Shown: positions 10,801-18,150, counted from the first letter of the stretch. The stretch is DNA of 64,000 bases from Trichobilharzia regenti (GCA_944472135.2 OX235264.1:118635809-118699808); one strand, 5' to 3'. The notes: generated by a model from the sequence alone, not told the origin. Numbers and translations are program-made.

Positions 10801-13348
10801 GAAACTTACGATTATTCTAGCGTGAAAATGAACGCTGTTCATGAACTCAAGTGAAAATATCACCCAGATCATGTTTTCATAATTTGTTTTATTCCTTCAT
10901 ATTCCCAGATTTCACTTTTACAGGTTGGGGTTAGTAGTCTCATACCCAACCTTTCCTCTTTAGCAGCTTACTGAGGTAAAGCAGGGCGTCTGTGGCCAGG
11001 GATCGAACCCCGGGATTGTGTGCATGGTCGGAGAGCGTCCTCACCGCGGTGTCACTGACGTACATCAATTTTTTACATAGTGTCTGGGTAATGGGTTGAT
11101 AGGACGTTCTCGTACATGTAGTTGGAGGGGGGGCTTTTATGAGCCTGCAACCGTATTCACAGGTCATTCATGAATATATATTTAGATGTACAGAGTGTAG
11201 GAAACGAATGAGTGTTTGCAGTGGTGAGTGACACTCTCAGTTAATTGTCTTCTAGGATCTTTCTTTGCTAAATCAAGACTTTCTTTGACGAATATACTCT
11301 TTCTTTCCCCTAATTGGATTTTGAAGTCCGGTGTGAGGTCAACAGCCGCTCAGACAGAAAATACCTTGACGTCAACTGTGCGGTGGGTTCAATTTTTTTC
11401 GAGATTTAGCCTCATGGAAAATGAACAATATTACACAAGTGTTAAGAGGAGTCGGTGTTATCGTTCACATCGACGAAACAGTTCTGATAAGGAAGAAATA
11501 TAATCGCGGACGTTCGAGGGCTAACAACGTTTAAGTATTAGGAATTTATGACACCAATATTCAGAAGGGATTGACTGAACTTATTCCAGACAGGAGTGCG
11601 AAACTCTTCTGCCTGTAGCTGGGAAACTACAAAGAATGGATGAATCCGTGATATTGAGGATTGTTCTGAGGCATATTACCAACAGTCTTAAGCTATTGGT
11701 TCTCAATAAGCCGTGATCCACAACCAGATAGTCTACATCTTCACATATCCAAATAATTTTTATACCGTGAAGAATGAATTTATCCACTGTCCGACTGCGA
11801 ATTATTTGCAGTATTAGGCAGCATGACGAAAATAAACTTCAATAGGATAGATTTTTACGCCTAATGAATACACATTTGTGTAAATGTTTTCAAAACCAAT
11901 TTTCATCTCACTACCGAGGAAATATAACTATCAAACCGTAGGAAATGGTCATTGGAAAAAATATTCTTTGCCAACGAATACTTTTTTTTAATGAAGTATG
12001 ATGTGACCGTGTAAACTATAGTATACCTAATTAACTAATTTTATGATCACTGCTGCCTTTGAATTTAACATATATCCTAGAACGTTAAGTTATTATATTA
12101 TTATTGTCTTAATTGTCTTTTCAGAGGAACATAAAGATTCAGGCACACGTCTTCGTCTCATTCGCTTCTCCGAGAACGTCTTCACCTGGATCCACGTCTG
12201 CTCACATGCTTTCATCTTCTCTTCGCATAACCTACTCCATTTCACCTTCGTACTGACGAACAATTCACCAATTCCTATTGGGGTTCCACTCTAGGGCCTG
12301 TTTTGTGATATCACTTGATGACGGTTTGTTTTCTCGGAGTATGGCCGATCCTCCTCCATTTCTTCCTGCATATTTGTCGCACAGCTGGTTCCTGATGGGT
12401 TGGTTCGTTCATTTCCAGATATCATTTTTGCTAATCTTTTCTGATCGGCAATATGATCTTGAGTAGTACTGAGCAAAGACTGCTGCTGACAAAGGAGAAT
12501 AAGCCTGCTGGATTTGCTGAAGGATCCCAGAATCCATATATTATGTGTCAGATCAGATTTTAAGAGGAAAATGTCTGACAGTGTTTCATGAGCCTTAGTT
12601 TAAGTAAACTGATTTCATAAGAAACGCAAAGCTAAGAATATCACCTTTGAAGACTTACTTCCTAATGTCTGAGTGTAGCTTATCCTTATCTTGAAGAATT
12701 TGTCGATGTTTGATTACGTGATAATCCCTCTCATTTTTGGTCTTCCTCAGTTCCTCACTGAGTTTTCTGAAACAGTTAATTGTTTATCATCAAATCAAAA
12801 GCTATTACATGACTGAATTTCTCAAGTCAGCATTTTCGGATCTCAAGTTCTTAACCATGTTACTCAGTCCTTCATTTTGTATGAAGACGTCTGGCATTGG
12901 TATATTTTCCTCGTTAAGTAATCCCTTGTGTAAAAGCTTGAACCTAAAAATCAGAGAAATGAAAATAACTAAACCATTCCGCTTGAAATGTATTCAGAGT
13001 TTCTGAAAATCCATTTTCCTGCAAATATGTACGGAAGAACTCATCCACAGATGGTGGTGAGACACACGAATTAATATTCGGACATATGGCCTCACATTTT
13101 TTCTAAAGAATATCAAACTAAATTAACTTATTACTTTTGCCTCAGAGTCCTTCAGCGTTTCTCCAACCCTTTGAATTAGGGGGTCAATTTCATCATCCTT
13201 GGGTATGTCTGGTAAATCCTCCACTTTGACTGAGAAAACAGAAGACAACGAATCATCCTCAGGAATTTGTTCACCTGAGTAACGTAAAATGTTAATGAAT
13301 GCACCAACAATTACTTTCAACGTAATACTTTGTTTGATCGATTTCCAT
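1717..13348 (-). CDS. SPAG16: SPAG16/PF20-like axonemal protein, 5' part of gene (seven exons)
   Basis: SPAG16/PF20 is a WD40 protein of the axonemal central apparatus, needed for ciliary and sperm motility. Seven minus-strand exons chain with matching phases and GT..AG sites: 13348-13315, 13274-13135, 13102-12975, 12943-12809, 12766-12659, 10159-9835 and 1856-1717. In order they encode an acidic N-terminus, a LisH-like segment (SVDEFFRTYLQENGFSETL), a coiled coil with an ERDYH motif, then the family hallmark HYAEYEP followed by KEKTLHRIERDK. From memory these match vertebrate SPAG16 (HYASYEP, KEKMLTSLERDK). The start is the ATG at 13348, in the same relative place as the family N-terminus. 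The C-terminal WD40 propeller is outside the window. The first four introns are 40, 32, 31 and 42 nt; the next two are about 2.5 and 8.0 kb and full of transposons. Confidence 0.85.
1948..2760 (+). mobile_element. Penelope-like element, GIY-YIG endonuclease end and 3' UTR (decayed)
   Basis: The frame at 1948-2247 encodes a PLE C-terminal segment: VIPRLKGELPRLTTSNCIYHF, then GASYI, the GIY-YIG-like core, followed by CSRNLI. After the stop, further frames continue with matching pieces such as VKQPVLCVQKKHV. Frameshifts and stops show it is dead. The AT-rich 3' part to about 2760 shares a TATATAA-TGTAGA block with the PLE tail at 4545-4600, so both carry the same kind of 3' UTR. It lies antisense to the SPAG16-like gene, in its 8-kb intron. 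Confidence 0.65.
2805..2980 (-). repeat. Sm-alpha-like SINE with hammerhead ribozyme core (type 1)
   Basis: On the minus strand this reads CTGACGAG, a GTCC-CAAATA-GGAC hairpin, GAAAC, GCGCATC, then CTGG. That is the Sm-alpha hammerhead layout, with all core nucleotides present (position 7 is free to vary). The distal body is GGTGGATGGTGACTAG-like. The tRNA head is missing. It forms the left arm of an inverted repeat with 2985-3110. Confidence 0.75.
2890..2945 (-). ncRNA. Candidate hammerhead ribozyme
   Basis: Best-preserved hammerhead in the window. The CTGACGA core is at 2935-2929, the stem II hairpin follows, GAAA is at 2914-2911, and the expected cleavage triplet ATC ends at 2903. Weak points visible in the sequence: the second stem III pair is C-A, probably a decayed C-G, and stem I next to the site has a mismatch. 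Self-cleavage may therefore be weak. Confidence 0.6.
2985..3110 (+). repeat. Sm-alpha-like SINE body, right arm of inverted repeat
   Basis: ATCCTGGATTCCACTGCTAG and the following CATCATCGAAGCATCTGCAC are close reverse complements of the left arm at 2805-2910. The upstream hammerhead part is degenerate (GTTGAAATACTCATCC). Confidence 0.6.
3185..3365 (+). repeat. Sm-alpha-like SINE, near full length
   Basis: A tRNA-like head has A box TGGTCTAGTGGATACC and B box GAGTTCGAGCCTC. A spacer and a degraded hammerhead follow (ATGACGAG, TCTTAAATAAAAC, GAAATGC), then the CACAGTCCACCAACT tail. The C of CTGANGA is lost, so the ribozyme is dead. Confidence 0.65.
3366..3829. other. No recognisable feature
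   Basis: Intronic, AT-rich, with no repeat or coding signature that I could identify. Confidence 0.4.
3830..4600 (+). mobile_element. Penelope-like element, C-terminal GIY-YIG region and 3' UTR (decayed)
   Basis: Frames along this stretch encode KLRCVFKTTPSILRSGVKDK, then a cysteine pair before SYMG (the GIY-YIG position). Further on are VDVEHAFRVIYYIPRN and LNTAEAVRI, ending LCVRRKLVQTLSLPWP, the usual PLE C-terminus. Several frameshifts separate the pieces. The 3' UTR repeats the TATATAATTGTAGAGCC block seen near 2670. This is an independent copy of a related PLE. Confidence 0.7.
4777..7191 (+). CDS. CR1/jockey-type LINE ORF2: endonuclease (partial) and reverse transcriptase
   Basis: The open frame runs from just after a stop at 4774 to TAG at 7191, almost 805 codons without interruption. 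It opens inside the apurinic-like endonuclease: VTGDFNSSDHS and NSDHCII are the Asp/Asn and SDH catalytic blocks. The reverse transcriptase follows, with FLDYTSAFDSVPR, GVPQGAVLSPF and the catalytic KYADDLS near 6414-6431. The N-terminal part of the endonuclease is missing, so this is a 5'-truncated or 5'-decayed insertion. There is no clear ATG start. The intact RT frame suggests it is young. It sits antisense in the SPAG16-like intron. Family placement rests on motif style. Confidence 0.85.
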   Translation: MVENEGDIEVRTIKVWSKQRLIICHLSKYNYIYISNMYIAPGCNSTELSLFADEFTSLAATSFGNSLSIVTGDFNSSDHSFLISLGHDNIVNFPTRMDNTLDLVFTNDAGIFEARKRAPLLNSDHCIIRILPKVCGKQHKRVFSYLGKKTQHRCYSHDNILNLRSMLKDTNWDLFTEQALDNTIANITHYLNFCLDVCCPKETIFLKFDRFSSTQLKKLRREKERLFKMKNKSGVKRMNTLIKLELQRLNALYNQKFLSCKSPSNMWKLLKEITGGKQMLNDISVDVNMLNESFICIPANVMIPNSNSVNNDCFSCFNTNDVLKCLQSLKPTQSLGPDGVPAVILKKCADILCSPLTDIFNESFSKSIIPESWKNIKIVPVPKSTSGPNVKFRPISITSPFLKVMERLILLNLDPSLKPFNDPNQFAYKHSRSTLDAAVVLHHSIVSSLDKGAKYVRCAFLDYTSAFDSVPRSLLLSKLAATQAESWTNKWLQSYFSERKQYTVYNGKSSTTSLTLAGVPQGAVLSPFLFSFFLHDLPHSDVATFVKYADDLSVSMPVNCQSDCSKLNSFLSEISQWSSSNGLKLNPSKCQVVNFTFRRKCDLQQLVSSHGPTLIDGTEVENTSNVKFLGLSFSTDLSWSSHILLVTRKMFRLTFYIRKFRQSGIKQLLLSQFVNSCILPILLYCSPLVFPGLLKKDFASLRRALKAVSRASGISLDQLVNTIVDRHIMSCKKLANTILSDPEHPLYTHLSPCISSGRTRSSYRRLYARTTKYKNSTIPYLAQLLCDEKSVRYDTINLLRHSNK
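7192..7519 (+). mobile_element. 3' UTR and tail of the CR1-type LINE
   Basis: A T-rich 3' UTR ends with GCTGAAAATTCCATACC, a TGTACCACAAATACTG stretch, GGAATAAAGCTG and a (TTA)n tail at 7498-7516. Nearly the same block ends the tRNA-derived SINEs at 13.55 and 16.03 kb and the LINE tail at 54.16-54.25 kb. Confidence 0.75.
7520..8122 (-). mobile_element. RTE LINE, 3'-terminal fragment (old copy)
   Basis: Read on the minus strand this aligns by eye with the C-terminal ORF and 3' end of the RTE copies at 28.2 and 50.8 kb: the TGATCTTCAGTATG block, the TTTGTGACC / GTATAGAAG block and the GGTTCTATGTGGAA end are all present but diverged. No long frame remains. It abuts the (TTA)n tail of the LINE on its left. 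Confidence 0.65.
8145..8265 (+). repeat. tRNA-like SINE head (fragment)
   Basis: A plus-strand tRNA-like stretch with a B-box-like AGAGTTCGACCCC. No clear body or tail follows before the PLE repeat. The B box alone supports the call. Confidence 0.3.
8270..8475. repeat. Penelope-like terminal repeat (pLTR), head-to-head
   Basis: Contains GTGCCCGAAACGTCATCAG on the minus strand and a plus-strand TTTGTGCTCGAAGGATGATC, so two terminal-repeat pieces face each other. It is followed by a block ending CACAGTGCCCAAGTTTTATA, also seen at 19.1 kb. Related terminal repeats occur at 19.0, 39.3 and 59.0 kb. GAAACGTC is the tiny-stem-III end of PLE-type hammerheads. Confidence 0.5.
8570..9115 (-). mobile_element. 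Penelope-like element, C-terminal end (family 2)
   Basis: Minus-strand frames encode HIPKWLQKQIESSEP, then SYIVKHIIEAGHRIDVYT and SFKPIYKTCLERILKFVEAL, the segment downstream of the GIY-YIG core in PLEs. A second frame near 8723-8941 continues as a hydrophobic C-terminal tail. A stop/frame change at the junction breaks it. The distal half is repeated in inverted orientation at 9440-9760 and in a third copy at 21.69-22.19 kb. Confidence 0.6.
9440..9770 (+). mobile_element. Penelope-like element end, inverted partner of 8590-8910
   Basis: TTCGTCATCACACTAAAC, then TTTTGATGCATACCAGGGTA and GGCCTTCAGTATGTCGTTTT are close reverse complements of 8590-8910. The two arms are about 320 bp long with a spacer of roughly 530 bp. 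Confidence 0.6.
9835..10159 (-). CDS. SPAG16: SPAG16-like exon 6 (HYxEYEP hallmark)
   Basis: 325 bp. Acceptor TTTTTTTTGCTTTCAATAG, donor GTAAGTCAC. It encodes VKEHYAEYEPILRLL, KEKTLHRIERDKAMNQVEGL, then an Asn-rich linker (DNYNTDNNINKQ). The first half is the conserved SPAG16/PF20 coiled-coil signature; the linker precedes the WD40 domain in relatives. Confidence 0.88.
10300..10425 (-). repeat. Sm-alpha-like SINE (hammerhead type 2), minus copy
   Basis: The minus strand reads CAGATGATTCCCAAACTAGA, GTGAAATAGCAACTGTCC, AGTACTCC. This is a hammerhead layout with the AAACT stem-II loop typical of type 2 copies here. The core is mutated (CAGATGA). It is the left arm of a palindrome with 10650-10740. 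Confidence 0.55.
10565..10750 (+). repeat. Sm-alpha-like SINE (hammerhead type 2), with tRNA head
   Basis: A tRNA-like head with B box GGGTTCGAATCC at about 10627 is followed by GATGATTCCCAAACTAGG, ATGAAATAGCAGCTGTCC and a body ending TCTCTAACTGATAT. About 75 bp is a reverse complement, with few mismatches, of 10306-10386. The ribozyme core is mutated (CCGATGA). Confidence 0.6.
10870..11090 (-). repeat. tRNA-headed SINE with RTE-like body and tail, second copy
   Basis: On the minus strand, B box GGGGTTCGATCCC is followed by GGTTGGGTATGAGACTAC, similar to the RTE 5' UTR, and an end resembling GGGAATATGAAGGAATAAAA. Same composite family as 905-1165. Confidence 0.55.
11091..12105. other. No recognisable feature
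   Basis: Intronic sequence of the SPAG16-like gene. Short open frames (for example 11228-11503 plus, 11581-11787 minus) show no family resemblance, and I do not call them genes. Confidence 0.4.
12106..12500 (-). mobile_element. RTE LINE 3' fragment (old copy)
   Basis: The minus strand retains the RTE C-terminal pattern: the TTCCACTCTAGGG, GAGTATGGCCGATC and GATCTTGAGTAGTACTGAGC blocks match the RTE copies at 56.1-56.5 kb better than those at 28 kb, so it belongs to the second RTE subfamily. No long frame remains. It lies 160 bp from SPAG16-like exon 5. Confidence 0.6.
12659..12766 (-). CDS. SPAG16: SPAG16-like exon 5 (coiled coil)
   Basis: 108 bp between an acceptor ending TGTTTCAG and the strong donor GTAAGT. 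It encodes a charged helix with NERDYHVIKHRQ, aligning with the KERDFHRMHHKR segment of the family. The next exon is 2.5 kb away, across RTE and SINE insertions. Confidence 0.85.
12809..12943 (-). CDS. SPAG16: SPAG16-like exon 4
   Basis: 135 bp. The acceptor GATTTTTAG and donor GTAATAGC bound a frame encoding FKLLHKG, then PMPDVFIQNE, then a helical KNLRSENADLRN. Phase 1 in, phase 2 out. The next intron is 42 nt. Confidence 0.8.
12975..13102 (-). CDS. SPAG16: SPAG16-like exon 3 (LisH-like motif)
   Basis: 128 bp, starting after TTCTTTAG and ending TG before GTTTAG. It encodes SVDEFFRTYLQENGF followed by LNTFQAEW, a LisH-type dimerisation helix pair in the same place as in vertebrate SPAG16. 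The split TG|G codon restores Trp across a 31-nt intron. Confidence 0.85.
13135..13274 (-). CDS. SPAG16: SPAG16-like exon 2 (acidic region)
   Basis: 140 bp, open throughout. It encodes an acidic stretch including EQIPEDD, comparable to the EEIPDDN region of vertebrate SPAG16. The acceptor is TTACTCAG and the donor GTAATAAG. The following intron is only 32 nt. Confidence 0.8.
13315..13348 (-). CDS. SPAG16: SPAG16-like exon 1 (start codon)
   Basis: Begins ATGGAAATCGATC and encodes an N-terminus ending in YYVE. It ends in phase 1 before the donor GTAATTG. The next intron is 40 nt and ends TTACTCAG. The phase (1 nt left over, 2 nt at the start of the next exon) matches exactly. Confidence 0.75.
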
Positions 13349-13548
13349 GATTTTCTAGACTTTTGAAACTGTGCCTAACGTAGTTATAGGCAAATGGTGT
13401 AGTGATTAGTTTAAACAAAGGTTGATCAGCACATCTGATATGTGAGTTAAATGTAGAATAAGCAAGCCTTAAGGATAATGTAACTGCAAGACAATATGTG
13501 AATGCCAATTCACATACTGATTTCAATTAATCTTCTTCTTAAGAGATG

Positions 13549-13740
13549 AGCGTCGGTGGCACAGTGGTTAGGACTCTCGCCGACCATGCACAGGGTCCGG
13601 GGTTCGAGCCCACGCCGGCGCACACCTGATATCTATTTTCGGCCTGCAAAATTTGGGCTACCGATATCCATGCTGAAAATTCCATACTTGTACCAAAAAT
13701 ACAGTGTGGAATCCAGCTGTAAATAAAAAAATAAAAAAAA
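13549..13740 (+). repeat. tRNA-derived SINE with CR1-LINE tail
   Basis: The head folds as a tRNA: GCGTCGG acceptor strand, A box TGGCACAGTGGTTAGG, B box GGGGTTCGAGCCC, CCGGCGC closing strand. The body ends CTGAAAATTCCATACTTG, a TACCAAAAATACAGTG stretch and an A-rich tail, nearly identical to the 3' end of the CR1-type LINE at 7440-7510. ATGAG flanks both ends and may be a target duplication. It lies about 200 bp upstream of the SPAG16-like start codon. Confidence 0.8.
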
Positions 13741-14496
13741 TGAGGATGGAAGGTTAGGGACTTGAATTGAACTATTCTACCGACGATACTACAGATTTCC
13801 CACACGTTATTGTTGCAGGCCGACGATACCACTCTGGATGACAGACAGCTTTATTGGATCTCTTCGAAACGTACACTCTGGTCATGATTTCGCACATGAA
13901 TATTGATGTCAGAGTGGATACAACAAACAAGCCACCTTAACATCGCTCGACGATAAGTGTATTGACATGAAACTATTTATTGTTGAGAAAGAAAAGGAAG
14001 TAAATAAATTAAATACTGGACCCGGAGCAAGAAAGCCCCTTGAGATGATAGAGACGAAAGCACCTCTAGGCCTTCTTTCTAAGAGTAAGTCAAATATGGT
14101 AGACGAAGCTCCTAGGGGTAGGCCTAATTGGTGTCAAGTGGAAAGCCAATTTTATCCAATCCCTAATTCTAGACAAACAGCACAGCAAGGTAGTAGGCAT
14201 TAATCTGCGCATCTACTACGTAAATCCCTTGTCAGCCAGCCCACTTTCAATGTTCTATGTTATAGAAAATACCCCAATCATCGGCCACAGACCACAGTCA
14301 GCAAGCCAACAGAACCCATTCATACATCTTATGTATCTAGTGGGGAGCATGTGACGATTTCTGCACAAAACTTGCTATGGTCTGATGAATGCCTGAGACA
14401 GATACCAACACTTCATTCTTATACTGGCAACAAATTACCGAATACATATATCGGTTACACGTTAGAGCAGGATTTCCACCAGCGTCAGTTGACAGA
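13741..14496. other. No recognisable feature
   Basis: A 78-codon frame at 13967-14203 (plus) is Lys/Pro-rich and matches nothing I know. No gene is supported. Confidence 0.35.
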
Positions 14497-14625
14497 AACA
14501 ACTGGTGTCAGTGTAGTTGAAGATTGAACGATCAATTCATGGTTGTTTGCTCAAACCCAACTTCCCTATATTTTCGCGGAGAAATCGATACACCAGTCAT
14601 CCATGGGATCGTATACGCCGGGGAG
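14497..14625 (+). repeat. LTR-like repeat, terminal fragment
   Basis: Contains GTGTAGTTGAAGATTGAACG and ATCAATTCATGGTTGTTTGC, also present at the start of the 23.15-kb repeat and, inverted, at the end of the 18.16-kb repeat. Only about 120 bp of the ~350-bp unit is kept. Confidence 0.5.
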
Positions 14626-15296
14626 GCTATTGCTGAGAATGACATGCATACAAAGATAAGGATTAGCTGTGTTCCCACACGCCGGGGAGCGGGAGTGTAG
14701 ACGACTGAGGCTTGCGTACGTCACCGTTACTAGAACTGAGGCAGAATGAGTGACAAGCGATTGCAGTGGTAATTGGTAGTGAGTAGATACGAGGACGTGC
14801 GTGGAGTATCATGAGGTGCGTCTATGGTCGCGTTGCATTCTGCAAGTCATTCTAGCAAGTGGCGATTGAGTTGCAAGATGTCAAGAGGAGCGACTTTATT
14901 GCATATCCCCTCAATGACGCTTGTTGCTATGTTGCTATTGGTTTCAAGTGGCCTTGGTTTTGGGGGAAGATTTAACTGATGTAATATTGCTATATCGTAG
15001 ACATAACTCTGGCTCATAGGTGAAAAAATTATAATCCTGGAATAAGGACAAGTTGTTCATCAGGTAGGGAGGACATTATTTTTCAGTTTATTTGTGTATA
15101 TACTATTGTGTATCGGGTTGCACTGAGTTCTTGGTGCAACTGTGTGTAACTGCATTTACATAACGTAAAACATTACGAATGCACCTTCTTTTAGAATAAA
15201 AAACGTGATTCTTTTCATTCAGTTTAGTAATGAAGAATGGAATTTCTTCCACGTCAGTGTTATTCAATTGAAGATTTAATCTATAGATATTGCTTA
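14626..15296. other. No recognisable feature
   Basis: Relatively GC-rich for the window, with ACGCCGGGGAG repeated near 14615 and 14682. No coding or repeat family recognised. Confidence 0.35.
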
Positions 15297-15412
15297 GGGC
15301 GCATTGCAGACTTTTTGGGGCAGACTTAGGGCGAATTGCAGACTTCGGAACAGTGCCCCACGTAAGTAGATTTACCCGAAGTTTTTTGCCCTGAAAAGTC
15401 TGCAATGCGCCC
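15297..15412. mobile_element. 116-bp foldback element with 19-bp perfect terminal inverted repeats (MITE-like)
   Basis: GGGCGCATTGCAGACTTTT at 15297-15315 is matched exactly, inverted, at 15394-15412. A third, diverged copy of the motif (GGGCGAATTGCAGACTT) lies inside. No target duplication is evident, so the family is uncertain. Confidence 0.55.
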
Positions 15413-15727
15413 GAAGAAAATGCTAGCTGGGCTTTTAGATTATAGGTGTCCGCGTTCTATCTCATGAGTAAAGCAGTATAATATGGCGAGTGCTGTTGAG
15501 GTTACGCATAAATGTTTAGGTGGGGAGGGTAAGTTAGTCTTCAAGGTAGGGAAGCTGAATAGGTTGACATGGCTAGAACATGTGCTGGCATACAAAGCCA
15601 TCGCCTTTCTCCAGGGACAATGCTAGCCAGCACATGTTAAGGTTTAAAATGTGTTTGGGGTGGTCAAATGAAAAAGTGATATTGGTTCATAAAATTGTTG
15701 ACAGTCAGCTGGAAGAACTACCGGAGA
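15413..15727. other. No recognisable feature
   Basis: No coding or repeat signature identified. Confidence 0.35.
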
Positions 15728-16290
15728 TGTGACTGCAAGTCTTTGGTACTGGTACAGGTGCATTCACTCTGTGTAATCTCACGTATCTATTCAACTCATT
15801 TTTTTCCTTGTCAGTATTTATTCTCCCTCATATTTTCGCTCGTTAAACTTCCATTTAGTTTTATGCCTCTACCTTTGTGTGCTACATGAAATGTGGTAAA
15901 TTAAACAGGTGAGCTTCTCTGCAAACTCATACTGAAAGCTAGTCAGAATGACACAGTCTGGGCATAACTAAATGCGAAACATTGATAAATGATCTCCAAA
16001 ATTTCAACAAATGATAAGTGTAGTGTGCGTCGGTGGCACAGTGGTTAGGACTCTCGCCGACCATGCACATGGTCCCGGGTTCGAGCCCTCGCCGACGCAC
16101 ACCTGATATCTAAGGTTGGCCTGCGAATTTTGGGCTACCGATATCCACGCTGAAAATTCCATACTTGTACCGAAAATACGGTGTGGAATCAAGCTGTAAT
16201 CAAAAATAAAATAAAAAGTAAATAAATAATCTTGTTCTTTGCCAAATGAAAAATAGATACCTTTAAGTAATCTCTTCTTCCACCCGGGAC
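15728..16290 (+). repeat. Unclassified interspersed repeat, copy 1 (split by a SINE)
   Basis: TGCATTCACTCTGTGTAATC, CTACCTTTGTGTGCTACATG and the later stretch around 16240-16280 align with 17770-18150. The copies lie in the same orientation about 2.05 kb apart on either side of a LINE fragment. The SINE at 16027-16225 is inserted in this copy only. Confidence 0.5.
16027..16225 (+). repeat. tRNA-derived SINE with CR1-LINE tail
   Basis: Same structure as the 13.55-kb copy: acceptor GCGTCGG, A box TGGCACAGTGGTTAGG, B box CGGGTTCGAGCCC, then CTGAAAATTCCATACTTG, GTGTGGAATCAAGCTG and an A-rich tail. It is inserted in an older repeat whose two halves resume on both sides. Confidence 0.8.
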
Positions 16291-16454
16291 TCGTCTCCTA
16301 CTTTGCATCTGGATTTGTGCTTTGTGACATTTGTGCTTAGCTTTCGGTCATTCAGGATTCGCCGTTGTTGTTGACTCAGTGCCTAGATGACTTTAGTTGA
16401 ATAAGGTTTCGATCGTGCAAACTTGGGTCCTGGGCAGTTGATTGGTTGCATTAT

Positions 16455-17310
16455 CATTTCTCAAATGGAATGCAGCATACTGTATATTAGAGTAAATATT
16501 CCGCCTCACTTGCTGAAGCTGGTGTTCCTCAGGCTATTTTTATCACTCCTTTTTTTTCTCTCTCGTCTTACATGACTTTTCTCTTTCGAATGAGAGCAAC
16601 TTCGTCAAATACGCTGTTGATCTGACCGTCTCACTTCGTGTCATGTTACAATGTGACTGCAGCAAACTAGACTGGTTCCTGTCTGTAGTCTAAGGTACGT
16701 GGTCTTGCGTTAAATCCCTCTAAAAGTCAGGCAGTTAACTTTCCCTTCACCCATAAGCGTGAACTGCAAGAACTGTGTCGTTCACAAGATGTTTGTATCA
16801 AAGAGGGCACTGAAACAGAAACTAAGTCTAACAGAAAATACCTTGGAGTAAATCTATCCTCTGGTCTTTCTTGGTCATTCTATATCTTGTCGATTTCTAA
16901 GAAAACCTTCAGTCTAGCTTACCATGTTATGTATTCAAGACAGTCAGGAATCATTCAACCTCTCTTTTTACAACTTGTTAACTGTTGCATTGGTCTTAAC
17001 TGCTCCCCCTTATTCTTTCCTGAATTATTCAAAAACGACTATGTCGTATTGTGCAAGGTATTGAGGTTGTCATTAGAGCAAGTGGTGTACCATTTAGTCA
17101 GCTCGTTAATGCATTAGTTCAAAGACATCTAAAATCATGCTAGAAATGGTCTAAATCTATACTGTCTAACCCTCAACATCCCCTCTATTCTCAGCTCTTC
17201 CCTTTAATTTCATCTGATGGAACCAGAAGTCAGTATCAAAGATCATACGATCGTTTTTGGAATTACGTAATTCCAAAAATTGTTGTCGTTTTCATTGCCA
17301 GCAGTTCACA
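16455..17310 (+). mobile_element. CR1-type LINE, RT C-terminal fragment (dead)
   Basis: Pieces in several frames match the LINE at 4.8-7.2 kb: LAEAGVPQ, NFVKYAVDLTVSL (catalytic YADD mutated to YAVD), LNPSK-like blocks, then RASGVPFSQLVNAL and a C-terminal SSDGTRSQYQRSYDR. Stops and frameshifts throughout. Confidence 0.65.
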
Positions 17311-17769
17311 GCCTATTGAGTTTACGCAAGTGGAATGATCATTTCCCACTTTCCTGAGGAGACATCAACTAGGATTCTAGGAAAGTAGTACGTCAGTATG
17401 CGAATTTCATGAATCTGTAGACTGCATTCCATTCACTTATTACTGAAACTAAACTATGGGGGAACTGATATTTCCAAGAAGGATACAATACAAGGCTCAT
17501 TTCTACAACTGTCGTCCTTATTTTAGTTCAATTTCATCATAAATGTATTAACCGGATTTTCTGTTACTCACTTTAGGCCCTTACCAGGGAACAGTCTTGT
17601 CAACTTAGTGTATGCTGATGGTATTGTCCACTTAGGCTGCGATAAGTGACCATTGAAACTGGAAGATATGAAAAGACTACTGGTTTTTGATCGTAGTGTC
17701 TGTACCCTTTCTTCTGTGTTAAGTAGTCTAATATGATGAGTAATATTGGAGTTAAGCTTAGTGTTAAGT

Positions 17770-18150
17770 AGAAATGTGATTCCAAACGTTGTTAATGACA
17801 CAGATGCATTCACTCTATGTAATCTCACATATCTGAGCAACCCTTATATTTTTTTCCATATGACTGTTTGTTTTTCATCACATTTATGCTCATTATAGTG
17901 ACATTTAATTTCTTTTTTATCTACCTTTGTGTGCTACATGTAATGTGCTGACTTAAGCGGGAGCACTTGTGTGCAAGCTTCTATGTTGAAAGTCAGTCTG
18001 TCAGAATGGTCTATAGTCCAGGTATAATGAAATGCTAAAACGTGGATAAAAATAAGCAAAATGTCACCAAATGGTAATCGCATTTTTTTGTTTAGATCTT
18101 GTCTAACTGAAAAAAGTGATCTTACAATAATTTCTCCTCTTACCCGAGAT
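17770..18150 (+). repeat. Unclassified interspersed repeat, copy 2
   Basis: Direct-repeat partner of 15728-16290 without the SINE. It ends where the LTR-like element at 18157 begins. A weaker relative may lie at 18640-18740. Confidence 0.45.

Noticed and set aside
13550..13623. tRNA gene-like fold
   Set aside because: The cloverleaf-like head is followed by a SINE body and LINE-like tail and recurs at 16027, so it is a SINE promoter rather than a functional tRNA gene.
13967..14203. 78-codon plus-strand ORF
   Set aside because: Unrecognised, no supporting context.
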